Shown piece after piece: positions 18,727 through 27,119 of a stretch of 64,000 bases of DNA. The translations under genes and the position numbers were made by a program. Positions within the stretch are counted from its first letter, which is position 1; each line of letters begins with the position of its first letter. The notes under the pieces were generated by a model. It did not search any database. It saw only the letters and a program-made list of their open reading frames with translations, and was not told where the DNA came from. Source of the stretch: Sphingomonas sp. CFBP 8760 (GTDB lineage: Bacteria > Pseudomonadota > Alphaproteobacteria > Sphingomonadales > Sphingomonadaceae). The stretch lies in assembly GCF_014841615.1 (NCBI RefSeq), contig NZ_JACYUG010000004.1:242647-306646 (forward strand). Reading direction: 5' to 3'.

Positions 18727-20063
18727 GGTCGGGGCGATGTCGGCGTCTCCGTCATGGCGAAGGTCCGCGACAGGCCATGGTACAGTTTCTCGCGGCAGAC
18801 CCACTGGCTGGCGGCATCGGCGATGAAGGCGGTCGCGAACATCGGCAGCATCAGGCCGCGGCTGGCGGTCGTCTCGGACAGGATGATGACCGCGGTCAGC
18901 GGCGCGCGCACCACCCCGGCGAAATAGGCGACCATGCCGAGGATCACGACCGCGCTGGCCGGCTCGCCGGGGAAGGCGCCGCGCAACAGGTTGCCGACCC
19001 CCGCACCGACGGCGAGCGACGGCGCGAAGATGCCGCCCGGTAGCCCCGCGATCGCGGTCGCCGCGGTAGCGAGCAGCTTGGCCGGGCCGAACCATGCCGG
19101 CGCATCGACCCCGACGATCATCGCGCGCGCGGCCGAATAGCCGGTGCCCCAGGTAAGCCCGGTGCCGACGCCCAGACAGGCGACCACGATGCCGCACAGG
19201 CCGGCGAACCGGACGGGATGCGCGCGCGACCAGCGCGTCAGCCGGTTGCGACCCAGCGCCATCGTCAGCATGATCCGCGAGAACAGCCCGCCGGCCAGAC
19301 CGCCCGCCACCCCGGCGACCGGGGCGACGATCAGGGCGGACAGAAGCGGCAGATGCGCGCCGATCGCGCCGAAATAGATGTAATCGCCCTGCACCGATTG
19401 CGCGACCATGCCCGCGATGACGATCGCGGCGAGGACCAGCAGCGTCACCCGCTGTTCATAGGCGGAGGCCAGTTCCTCGATCGCGAACAGCAGCCCGGCA
19501 AGCGGCGTGTTGAACGCCGCCGCGACCCCCGCCGCCCCCCCTGCGATCAGCACCCCGCCGCGCAGCGGCACGCGCACGATGCGATGGGTCAGCCCCATGA
19601 CGGCGGCGGCCAGCTGTACCGTCGGCCCCTCGCGCCCCACCGAGGCCCCGGCGAGCACGGCGCCGATCGTCAACACCGCCTTGGCCGCGACCGTCCGGAT
19701 CGAAATCAGCGTCCGGGTGGCGAGGTTGGGGTTCGCCTGCGCGGCGATCACCTGCGGAATACCCGACCCGCGCGCCAGCGGTGCATAGCGCCGCGTGATC
19801 CAGACCAGCCCCATGAAGGTGAGCGGCGTGGTGGCCAGCGGCAGCCAGTGCCAAGTCGCGGCGTAGCGGGCGAAGGTCGCCCCGGCCCAGTCCGACGCCT
19901 CCGCGAAGAGCGTGGCGACGATCCCGATCAGGATCGCCCCGATCAGGATCGCCGCCCGCGTCCGGAACTGCACCGATTGCGGGCCGCGCGCGCGCAGCAG
20001 GGCGCGGTACCGCGCCGGCGTCCAGCGTCTTGCCGGCAGGAAACGATCGATGATGCCAGCCAT
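18723..20063 (-). CDS. ClC-type chloride channel/antiporter
   Basis: 446-residue inner-membrane anion carrier. All three ClC selectivity segments are visible: GSGIPQ near residue 99, GREGPTVQ near 143 with the gating glutamate, and [13 protein letters not shown] near 345. About 16-18 hydrophobic helices can be counted. There is no C-terminal CBS pair, as usual for short bacterial ClCs. The inner-gate Tyr seen in the E. coli antiporter could not be assigned by eye, so channel versus H+/Cl- exchange stays open. ATG start; the stop is shared with the CTG of the DUF389 gene, suggesting the two membrane proteins are made together. Confidence 0.92.
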   Translation of the reverse strand: MAGIIDRFLPARRWTPARYRALLRARGPQSVQFRTRAAILIGAILIGIVATLFAEASDWAGATFARYAATWHWLPLATTPLTFMGLVWITRRYAPLARGSGIPQVIAAQANPNLATRTLISIRTVAAKAVLTIGAVLAGASVGREGPTVQLAAAVMGLTHRIVRVPLRGGVLIAGGAAGVAAAFNTPLAGLLFAIEELASAYEQRVTLLVLAAIVIAGMVAQSVQGDYIYFGAIGAHLPLLSALIVAPVAGVAGGLAGGLFSRIMLTMALGRNRLTRWSRAHPVRFAGLCGIVVACLGVGTGLTWGTGYSAARAMIVGVDAPAWFGPAKLLATAATAIAGLPGGIFAPSLAVGAGVGNLLRGAFPGEPASAVVILGMVAYFAGVVRAPLTAVIILSETTASRGLMLPMFATAFIADAASQWVCREKLYHGLSRTFAMTETPTSPRP

Positions 20064-20369
20064 CGATCGACCCTAAGGCGGTCGGGCCGGCCCGTCACCC
20101 CCGCCGGATCGAATGAATGGAACGGGTTACGGGCGGATCGTCTTGCCATCATGCGTCTGGAACATGGTGGTGTCCCGGCAAGGCCCGGCGGATCGTTGCG
20201 ACCGGCGCAGGGCCGGACACGCGGTTCGTTCGTTACCGATCGTGCCATGACCGGTGGCGGCCTTTCAACGAGGGGGAGCGGATGCCATGACGTCCGGGAT
20301 GCGACGTCCAGATCATCCTCTTGCCCGGTCCGGGGCCCGGTCCGGGCGCGCCGGCGGGAACGTGGCCGG
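20064..20369. other. Divergent intergenic region between clc and recF
   Basis: 306 bases, GC-rich, with no ATG-started frame that resembles a protein. It must hold the promoters of clc (minus) and recF (plus), but no clear -35/-10 pair was seen. The recF start is fixed by its N-terminal ATPase sequence. Confidence 0.5.
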
Positions 20370-21425
20370 ATGAGTGGTGCCCCGCTGTCCCGGCTGGTCC
20401 TGACCGATTTTCGCAATCATGCCACGCTGACGATCGCGCCCGGTGCCGGCTTCGTCGTGCTGACGGGCGAGAACGGCGCGGGCAAGACCAACGTGCTGGA
20501 GGCGGTGTCGCTGCTGGCACCCGGCCGTGGCCTGCGCCGCGCGATGCCGGGGGCGATGGCGCGGCAGGGCGGGGCGGGCGGGTTCGGCATCGCCGCGACG
20601 GTGGCGGACGATGTGGCGGTCGCGACGGGCACGCTGGCCAGCGCGCCCGACCGGCGGCTGGTGCGGGTGCAGGGGGCGGCGACGCCGGCGACGACGCTGC
20701 CCGAATGGCTGACGGTGCTGTGGCTGACGCCCGCCACCGACCGGCTGTTCGTCGAGCCGGCGGGGGAACGGCGGCGCTTCCTGGACCGGTTGACGCTGGC
20801 GCTGGCGCCGGGCCACGCGCTGCACGCGACCCGGTACGAGGCGGCGATGCGGGAACGCAACCGGCTGTTGGCGGGGGAGCGGCCGGCCGATCCCGACTGG
20901 CTGACCGCGCTGGAGGCGCGGATGGCCGAGCATGGCACGGCGCTGGACGCGGCGCGGCACGAGACGGTGACGTTGCTGGCGGAGCGGCTGGCGACGGTGC
21001 CGGCGGGGCCGTTCGCGCGGGCGGGGCTGGCCCTGATCGGCGAGGCGGTGGCGGCGGACGGATTCGCGCAGGCACTGGCGCTGGGGCGGCGACGCGATGC
21101 CGCGGCGGGACGGACGCTGACCGGGCCGCACCGCGCCGATCTGGCGGTGACGCATCTCGACAAGGGGCGGGCGGCGGCGCTCGCCTCCACCGGCGAGCAG
21201 AAGGCGCTGCTGCTGGGCATCGTGCTGGCCCATGCCGAACTGGTGGCGGAGCGGACGGGGCGGGCGCCGGTGCTGCTGCTCGACGAGGTCGCCGCGCATC
21301 TCGATCCGCAGCGGCGGGCGGCCTTGTTCACGCGGCTGGAAGGACGCGGCCAGACCTGGATGACGGGGACGGAGATCGCATTGTTCGAGGGGCTGGGGGA
21401 TGAGGCGACGCGCATCGCGCTATAG
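20370..21425 (+). CDS. recF: DNA replication/repair protein RecF
   Basis: 351-residue SMC-like ATPase that binds gapped DNA and helps RecO/RecR load RecA. The start reads [14 protein letters not shown], followed by the Walker A loop [13 protein letters not shown] (near residue 32). The ABC-like signature region ([20 protein letters not shown]) and Walker B ([13 protein letters not shown], near 310) lie toward the C-terminus, as expected. It is not next to dnaN or gyrB here. The ATG at 20370 is chosen by alignment of the N-terminus with the family. Its last codons are one arm of a 20-bp perfect inverted repeat (see terminator). Confidence 0.94.
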   Translation: MSGAPLSRLVLTDFRNHATLTIAPGAGFVVLTGENGAGKTNVLEAVSLLAPGRGLRRAMPGAMARQGGAGGFGIAATVADDVAVATGTLASAPDRRLVRVQGAATPATTLPEWLTVLWLTPATDRLFVEPAGERRRFLDRLTLALAPGHALHATRYEAAMRERNRLLAGERPADPDWLTALEARMAEHGTALDAARHETVTLLAERLATVPAGPFARAGLALIGEAVAADGFAQALALGRRRDAAAGRTLTGPHRADLAVTHLDKGRAAALASTGEQKALLLGIVLAHAELVAERTGRAPVLLLDEVAAHLDPQRRAALFTRLEGRGQTWMTGTEIALFEGLGDEATRIAL

Positions 21426-21447
21426 GGATGCGCGTCGCCTCATCCCC
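21396..21447. terminator. 20-bp perfect inverted repeat at the recF end
   Basis: The left arm (21396-21415) is the last coding part of recF; the right arm (21428-21447) is its exact reverse complement, with a 12-base loop that contains the stop codon. It sits between convergent genes and probably serves as a two-way terminator. Confidence 0.65.
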
Positions 21448-21456
21448 GGCGGGTCC

Positions 21457-22356
21457 TTAGATTTCGCCGGTCAGCAGCAGGTGGCGGACATCGGCGCGGG
21501 TCTGGTTGACGGCGCCCAGCCGTTCGATCAGCTGCGCGGGCCGGCTTCCCCGCAGACCCGCCAGCGTCAGTTCCCCGTCACGGACATAGGTGTACATCCC
21601 GCTGACCGCGAAGGCGGTGGCATGGCCGATATGCCGTTGCTGTTCCGCCACCGTCGCCGTGAAGCGGTCGGAGGCGAAGAAGCGTCGCCGGGTCAGTGGC
21701 GTGGCGAAGCTGAGGTCCAGCACGGCGATGCGTTCACGCTCGGGCGGCACCCGGTGGGCGACATTGGGCGCGGGCGGGGCGGGATCGGCGTTGTCATAGG
21801 CATCAGGAAGGTGAAGCCGCACGCGCAGGAGCGCGGGATCGTCGGCCAAGATGGCGGCGAAGCGCGTCATGAACCCCGCGAACGCATCCGGATCGGTATC
21901 GCCGGGGCCAAAATGGACGTGCATCCGATCCAGCCCGTCGGGACCGTTGGGGCTGGGATCGGCGATCCGGTCGACCAGCGTCCGCGATCCGTGCGGCAGC
22001 GCATAGGCGACGGTGGCGGCGAACATGTTCTGTTCGTCGGCGAACAGGATCGACGATGCGGCGTCGAACACCTGCTGGTCCGCCGCGCTGGCGAACCCGA
22101 TCTCGACCCCGCCGTCCAGCACGTAATCCGGAAAGGCGGCGATCCCGTCCTGCGCCGGCCAGAGATGCGCATCCTGCTCGCGATCGAGGTGGTACTGGAC
22201 GTACCAGCCGAGCCCCGGCACCCGCGAGCACAGCGGACCATGCACGTCCCGCCAATAGGTCGCGAAGACATCGTGGGGGACCTGGGGGCGCCGCAGCACC
22301 GTCGTATAGGTATTGATCGCGATGCCGGCATCGCGGGCTGCATGGTCGATCGTCAT
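21457..22356 (-). CDS. EthD-type dimeric barrel protein
   Basis: 299 residues, probably cytoplasmic, no signal peptide. The N-terminal part (INTYTTVLRRPQVPHDVFAT, YWRDVHGPLCSRVPG, YVQYHL) fits an EthD-like ferredoxin fold, with a second similar half later (DRMHVHFGPGDTDPDAFAGF), so it is likely a two-repeat member. Such proteins act as small oxygenase/isomerase-like or accessory enzymes in breakdown of organic molecules. It lies 20 bases after the PRISE-type reductase on the same strand and probably shares its transcript. ATG at 22356 is the natural start. Exact reaction not known. Confidence 0.7.
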   Translation of the reverse strand: MTIDHAARDAGIAINTYTTVLRRPQVPHDVFATYWRDVHGPLCSRVPGLGWYVQYHLDREQDAHLWPAQDGIAAFPDYVLDGGVEIGFASAADQQVFDAASSILFADEQNMFAATVAYALPHGSRTLVDRIADPSPNGPDGLDRMHVHFGPGDTDPDAFAGFMTRFAAILADDPALLRVRLHLPDAYDNADPAPPAPNVAHRVPPERERIAVLDLSFATPLTRRRFFASDRFTATVAEQQRHIGHATAFAVSGMYTYVRDGELTLAGLRGSRPAQLIERLGAVNQTRADVRHLLLTGEI

Positions 22357-22376
22357 GGCAGGCTCCGGATGCAGGG

Positions 22377-23438
22377 TCAGGGGATCAGCCGGGCGGCGCG
22401 CAACTGCCCGAACAGTGCATAAAAAGCATCGTCGGTCGGCTGATAGGCGGTGAAGCCGAGCCGGCGGCTCTTCGACATGTCGGTCACCACCTCGATCGGG
22501 CGGCCGAGATCGGCATCGGTGTGCCAGGGGGAGGCGAGCCGCGTCAGATCGGGTTCGGCCAGCTCCTCGCGTTCGGCGATCCGGCGCCACAAAGCGGCAT
22601 CGTCCGCCATCTGATCCTCCAGCGGCCGTACGATGCCATCGAACGGCGCCGCCTCGATCCCGAACCAGTCGGCGATCCGGCTCCACATCCATTGCCAGCG
22701 GAAGACGTCGCCGTTGACGATGTTGAACGCCTGATCGTGCGCCGCCGCCGTCCCGGTCGCCCAGAGCAACTGACGGGCGAGCTGGCCGGCATCGGTCATG
22801 TCGGTCAGCCCGCTCCACTGCGCGGCCGAACCGGGGAAGGTGAAGGGCCGTCCCGTCTCGCGGCACAGCGTCGCATAGACGGCCAGCGTCGTGCCCATGT
22901 TCATCGCATTGCCGACCGCCAGCCCGATCACGGTGTGGGGGCGGTGGACGCTCCAGGTGAAGCCGTCGCGCGCGGCGGCGGCGAACACCTCGTCCTCCTG
23001 CGCGTAGTAGAAGTTCTCGACGTCGAGCCGGCCCTGTTCCTCGCGGAACGGCGTCTGCGGCAACGTGCCTTTGCCATAGGCCTCGAACGGCCCGAGATAA
23101 TGCTTCAGCCCGGTGACGAGCGCGACATGGCGTGGCCGGGTCGGCTTCGGCAGGCCGTCCAGCAGGTTGCGCACCATGGCGGCGTTGACGCGGATATTCT
23201 CCGCCTCGCTGTCCTGCCGCGCCCAGGTGGTGATGAACACCGCATCGGGATCGATATCCGCCAGTGCGGTGGCGGTGCCGGCGGCATCCTGAAGGTCGGC
23301 GGCCACCGGGCGCACGCCCGCCTGTTCGCCGGGCCGGCGGGCAAGGCCGTGGACGGTCCAGCCCTGTTCCACCAGCAACGCCGTCGTCGCGCTGCCGACT
23401 ATCCCGCTCGCGCCCACCACCAATGCCGTGCCGGCCAT
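22377..23438 (-). CDS. PRISE-type short-chain reductase
   Basis: 353 residues, NAD(P)-dependent SDR. The Rossmann start ALVVGASGIVGSA is at residues 5-17. Two blocks mark it as the PRISE group (progesterone 5beta-reductase/iridoid synthase-like, also called VEP1): VENFYYAQEDEVF with the catalytic Tyr region, and WSVHRPHTVIG. PRISE enzymes reduce activated enones by 1,4-addition of hydride. It leads a two-gene unit with the EthD protein and is divergent from an HxlR regulator 106 bases away, the usual layout for inducible enone or quinone detoxification. Start at ATG 23438; upstream codons are not protein-like. Confidence 0.85.
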   Translation of the reverse strand: MAGTALVVGASGIVGSATTALLVEQGWTVHGLARRPGEQAGVRPVAADLQDAAGTATALADIDPDAVFITTWARQDSEAENIRVNAAMVRNLLDGLPKPTRPRHVALVTGLKHYLGPFEAYGKGTLPQTPFREEQGRLDVENFYYAQEDEVFAAAARDGFTWSVHRPHTVIGLAVGNAMNMGTTLAVYATLCRETGRPFTFPGSAAQWSGLTDMTDAGQLARQLLWATGTAAAHDQAFNIVNGDVFRWQWMWSRIADWFGIEAAPFDGIVRPLEDQMADDAALWRRIAEREELAEPDLTRLASPWHTDADLGRPIEVVTDMSKSRRLGFTAYQPTDDAFYALFGQLRAARLIP

Positions 23439-23544
23439 GTCGATTCCTTCGGTAAATGACTGTAGGGAAAGGAAGCTAGGCAGCGGCGGGGGCATCTTCT
23501 AGACGGCACCGAACAGGGGGCCAGGCACCAGGGGGTAACCAGCG

Positions 23545-23925
23545 ATGCAGCCGGGATCGACGGAACCGGAATGGCGCGAGGATTGCGCACCGCGACGCGT
23601 ACTGGCGCTGTTCGCGACCAAATGGACCAGCATGGTGCTGCATACACTCCACGCGCAGCACGACGGCGCGGCGCGGACCGGGGCGTTGCTGCGCAGCCTG
23701 CCGGGCATTTCCAAGAAGATGCTGACGCAGACCGTGCGCGAGATGGAGCAGACGGGCCTGATCACCCGCCATGTCGAAAGCACGATGCCCCCGGCGGTGG
23801 AATACCGGCTGACGCCACTGGGCCGCCGGTTCGTCGAGCCGGTCGAACTGCTCTATGCGTGGGGGCGCGACAATGCCGACGCGCTCGACGCGCTGGGCAG
23901 CCGGCCATCGGCACGGCGATCCTGA
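23545..23925 (+). CDS. HxlR-family transcriptional regulator
   Basis: 126 residues with the HxlR winged helix: an N-terminal single Cys in EDCAPRRVLALFATKW, the helix pair WTSMVLHTLHAQHDGAARTG, the recognition segment LPGISKKMLTQTVREMEQTG and wing VEYRLTPLGRRFVEPVELLY. HxlR proteins sense electrophiles or formaldehyde-like compounds, often through the N-terminal Cys, and control the gene next door, here the divergent PRISE reductase. The 106-base gap between them presumably holds the operator, though no clean dyad was found. Confidence 0.88.
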   Translation: MQPGSTEPEWREDCAPRRVLALFATKWTSMVLHTLHAQHDGAARTGALLRSLPGISKKMLTQTVREMEQTGLITRHVESTMPPAVEYRLTPLGRRFVEPVELLYAWGRDNADALDALGSRPSARRS

Positions 23926-23979
23926 CCGGTCGCCCCCGCCGCATCGGCTCCTGAGACGAGTCACCGCAAAGACACACTC

Positions 23980-24016
23980 TGCAACCGATTGTAACTGGGC
24001 GTTGCAATCGTTTGTA
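23980..24016 (+). promoter_or_regulatory. Two LacI-type operators ahead of a TonB receptor
   Basis: TGCAACCGATTGTA (23980-23993) and TGCAATCGTTTGTA (24003-24016) both fit the LacI/GalR-family palindrome TGnAAnCGnTTnCA with the central CG, differing only in the last C-to-T. Centres are 23 bp apart, about two helical turns. They lie 62 bases before the receptor start. No LacI-type gene is in the window. Confidence 0.65.
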
Positions 24017-24077
24017 ATGTGAATATTGAAGGCATCGGAGATCGCGTCTCACGCGACGTTTCTACAGGAGAGGGTTT

Positions 24078-26582
24078 ATGCGGATCACGAATTTGCTCGC
24101 CGGCACGGCGCTGATGCTGGTCGCCCAGGCCGGTGCGGCACAGACGATGGCTCCGGTCGATCAGACGACCGCCGACCAGACCGCGACCGATCAGGCTGCG
24201 GCGACCGATGGCGACAATGCCGATATCGTGGTCACGGGCGTCGCACGCGGCACCAACCGGCTCGACACGTCGGTATCGGTCAGCTCGATCGGCAGCGACC
24301 TGACGACGAAGCTCGCCCCCCGCAACACCGCCGAAATCCTGCGCAACCTCCCCGGTATCCGGGTCGAGGCGTCGGGTGGCGAAGGCAATGCCAACATCTC
24401 GGTTCGCGGCCTGCCCGTGGCATCGGGCGGCTCCAAGTTCCTCCAGTTGCAGGAAGACGGCCTGCCGATCCTGGAATTCGGCGATATCGTGTTCGGCAAT
24501 GCCGACATCTTCCTGCGGCCCGACCTGTCGCTGGCCCGGATCGAATCGGTTCGCGGCGGCTCCGCCTCGACCTTCGCGTCCAACTCCCCCGGCGGCATCA
24601 TCAACTTCATCTCCAAGACCGGCGAGGAGGATGGCGGCGCCTTCCAGCTGTCGAGCGGACTCGACTATCGCGAATTCCGCACCGATTTCGCCTATGGCGG
24701 CCATATCGACGACAAGACGCGGTACGAACTGAGCGGTTTCTACCGCCTGGGCGATGGTCCGCGCGACGTCGGGTACGACGCGATGCGCGGCGGCCAGATC
24801 AAGGCGAACATCACCCGCGAGTTCACCGGCGGCTATGTCAGGCTGTACGGCAAGTATCTCGACGACCGCGGCCTCGCCTTCCTGCCGAACCCGGTCCGCG
24901 TGACCGGCACGAACAGCGATCCCACCTACACCAACCTGCCGAACTTCTCGATCAACGAGGATACGCTGCACAGCCGCTACATCCAGACCGTGCGGTCGCT
25001 CGACGGGAACAACCGGCCGACGACGCGCCGGATCGACAACGGCATGCATCCGGTAGTGAAGTCGGTCGGGCTGGAAGGCCAGGTCGAGATCGCCGACGGC
25101 ATCAGCCTGACCGAGCGGTTCCGCTATTCGGATATCTCGGGCGACTTCACCTCGCCCTTCCCGGCCGCCGTGGGCGACGCGCAGACCACGGCCAACGCGC
25201 TGGGCGGTGCCGGCGCGCAGCTGTTCTACGGCAGCGGTCCGCTCGGCGGGCAGCGGATCACCAGCCCGTCGACCCTCGGCGGCAACGGCCTGCTGACCAG
25301 CGTGGTGCTGTTCGATGTCGATCTGAAGAGCCTGAACAACATCACCAACGATCTGCGCCTGAACGGCGACTTCGCGCTGGGCGAGGGCAAGGTCAGCGTC
25401 ACCGGCGGCTTCTATGCGTCGCGGCAGGACGTGAAGACCGACTGGCTGTGGAATTCCTTCTACCAGTCGGTGCAGGGCAATGGCGAATCGGTGCTGGTCG
25501 ATATCCGCACCGCCGCCGGCGTGCCCGTGACGCAGAACGGCAGCTCGGGCTATTCGGCGACCTTCTTCGGCAATTGCTGCCGCCGGTCGTACGACATGCG
25601 CTACGACACCTATGCCCCGTTCGCGCAGCTGGGCTACGAGATCGGCAAGTTCAACATCGACGGCAGCCTGCGCTACGACTTCGGGCGGGCCCGCGGGACC
25701 ATATCCGGCGGGGAGGTCACCGGCGTCAGCGGGCTGCAGACGATCGATCTGGACGGCAACGGCATCATCAGCGCGCCCGAGCGTTCGGTCGGCTTCATTC
25801 CGGCGAACAGCACCGCGCGCATCCGTTACGACTACGATTACCTGTCCTATTCGGTCGGCGCCAACTATCGCCTGTCGCAGACGATGGCCTTGTTCGCCCG
25901 CTACAGCCGGGGTGGCCGCGCCAACGCCGATCGCCTGCTGTTCGGCCCGCTGGTCAACAACCGGACCGGCGATCTGGTCGATGGCGCCAAGCCCTACGAC
26001 TATGTCCGTCAGGCCGAAGGCGGCGTGAAGATCAACCTGGGCGCCGCGGCCCTCTATGCCACCGTGTTCCATGCCAAGACGCAGGAGACGAACTACCTGT
26101 TGTCGCAGCAGCAGTTCACCAGCCGCGACTACAAGGCGACCGGCGTCGAGTTGGAAGGCCGCATCCGCCGCGGCATCTTCTCGCTGGCGGCGGGCGGTAC
26201 CTATACCGATGCCGAGATCACGCGCGATGCGACCGATCCCACGGTCGCCGGCAACCGCCCGCAGCGCCAGGCGAAGTTCGTCTATCAGGCGACCCCGCAG
26301 ATCGACCTCGGCGCGGTGTCGTTCGGCGCCAACGTGATCGGCACGACGGCGAGCTACACCCAGCCGGTCAACCAGCTGAAGATGCCGGGCTATACCCAGG
26401 TCAACGGTTTCCTGTCGGTTCGCCCGGCGCCGGGCGTCACGCTGAACCTGAACGGCAACAACCTGTTCAACGTGAAGGGTATCACCGAGGCGGAGGATGC
26501 CGCGATCCCCGCCAACGGCATCGTCCGCGCCCGGTCGATCAACGGCCGCACCATTTCCGCATCGGCGCGGTTCGACTTCTGA
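24078..26582 (+). CDS. TonB-dependent outer membrane receptor, likely carbohydrate-regulated
   Basis: 834-residue receptor. Signal peptide (ALMLVAQAGAAQ), a Thr/Asp/Gln-rich linker, TonB box-like DIVVTGVARG near residue 49, the plug (LRNLPGIRVEASGGEGNANI, SVRGLPVASGG, IESVRGGSASTFASNSPGG) and a 22-strand-type barrel ending SASARFDF with terminal Phe. AGGAGA lies 6 bases before the ATG. Two LacI-type operators upstream suggest control by sugar, since sphingomonad TonB receptors of this type often take up oligosaccharides. No glycoside hydrolase is adjacent, so the ligand remains open. An inverted repeat follows the stop. Confidence 0.9.
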   Translation: MRITNLLAGTALMLVAQAGAAQTMAPVDQTTADQTATDQAAATDGDNADIVVTGVARGTNRLDTSVSVSSIGSDLTTKLAPRNTAEILRNLPGIRVEASGGEGNANISVRGLPVASGGSKFLQLQEDGLPILEFGDIVFGNADIFLRPDLSLARIESVRGGSASTFASNSPGGIINFISKTGEEDGGAFQLSSGLDYREFRTDFAYGGHIDDKTRYELSGFYRLGDGPRDVGYDAMRGGQIKANITREFTGGYVRLYGKYLDDRGLAFLPNPVRVTGTNSDPTYTNLPNFSINEDTLHSRYIQTVRSLDGNNRPTTRRIDNGMHPVVKSVGLEGQVEIADGISLTERFRYSDISGDFTSPFPAAVGDAQTTANALGGAGAQLFYGSGPLGGQRITSPSTLGGNGLLTSVVLFDVDLKSLNNITNDLRLNGDFALGEGKVSVTGGFYASRQDVKTDWLWNSFYQSVQGNGESVLVDIRTAAGVPVTQNGSSGYSATFFGNCCRRSYDMRYDTYAPFAQLGYEIGKFNIDGSLRYDFGRARGTISGGEVTGVSGLQTIDLDGNGIISAPERSVGFIPANSTARIRYDYDYLSYSVGANYRLSQTMALFARYSRGGRANADRLLFGPLVNNRTGDLVDGAKPYDYVRQAEGGVKINLGAAALYATVFHAKTQETNYLLSQQQFTSRDYKATGVELEGRIRRGIFSLAAGGTYTDAEITRDATDPTVAGNRPQRQAKFVYQATPQIDLGAVSFGANVIGTTASYTQPVNQLKMPGYTQVNGFLSVRPAPGVTLNLNGNNLFNVKGITEAEDAAIPANGIVRARSINGRTISASARFDF

Positions 26583-26600
26583 GCCTTTGCCGCCGCGATG

Positions 26601-26635
26601 GCCGGCCGGTCGAACCCGACGTTCGATCGGCCGGC
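26601..26635 (+). terminator. Hairpin terminator after the TonB receptor
   Basis: GCCGGCCGGTCGAA pairs with TTCGATCGGCCGGC (13 of 14, one wobble) around a 7-base loop, 18 bases after the receptor stop. There is no long T-run. Confidence 0.6.
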
Positions 26636-26672
26636 TATTGCGACCGGGCACAGGGGCCAATATTTACGCACC

Positions 26673-27119
26673 ATGCACGACGATCCGCTCCGCCAGATCT
26701 TCTATCACAGCCGGTCGACGGGACGCGCCGATCTCGGCGCGATCATGGCATCGTCGAAACGCAACAACGGCATCGACGGGATCACCGGCGTGCTGTTCCA
26801 CGACGGCCAATCCTATCTGCAGGTGCTGGAGGGGCCGGCGTCCAGCGTCGCGACCACCTATGACCGCATCTGTGCCGATCCGCGGCATACCGACATCACC
26901 GTCATCAGCGATCAGGTGATCGAGGACCGCGACTTCGCCTATTGGAGCATGGAACTGCGCGAGACGGGCGCTCCGTCCGACGACGCCACCTGGCGGCTGC
27001 GTCGACGGCTGGAGCGTTTCTCCCCCGATCTGCACCATTATTTCTTCGATGGTGGCGGATCACCCGACGCCCACCGCGCCCATGACCGCGACGGCCAGGG
27101 TGACGAGCAGCAGCGATAG
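26673..27119 (+). CDS. BLUF-domain blue-light sensor
   Basis: 148 residues, one BLUF domain plus a short tail. Key residues for the flavin photocycle are present: Tyr11 in QIFYHS, Asn31/32 in SSKRNNGIDGITGVLF, Gln50 in SYLQVLEG, and the Trp91/Met93 pair in FAYWSME. BLUF proteins bind FAD and change hydrogen bonding around Tyr/Gln on blue light. There is no output domain, so it would act by protein-protein contact. The ATG at 26673 begins the domain cleanly. The last 60 bases overlap, on the opposite strand, the 3' end of the AEC transporter; the tail there (PDAHRAHDRDGQGDEQQR) is low-complexity. Confidence 0.9.
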   Translation: MHDDPLRQIFYHSRSTGRADLGAIMASSKRNNGIDGITGVLFHDGQSYLQVLEGPASSVATTYDRICADPRHTDITVISDQVIEDRDFAYWSMELRETGAPSDDATWRLRRRLERFSPDLHHYFFDGGGSPDAHRAHDRDGQGDEQQR

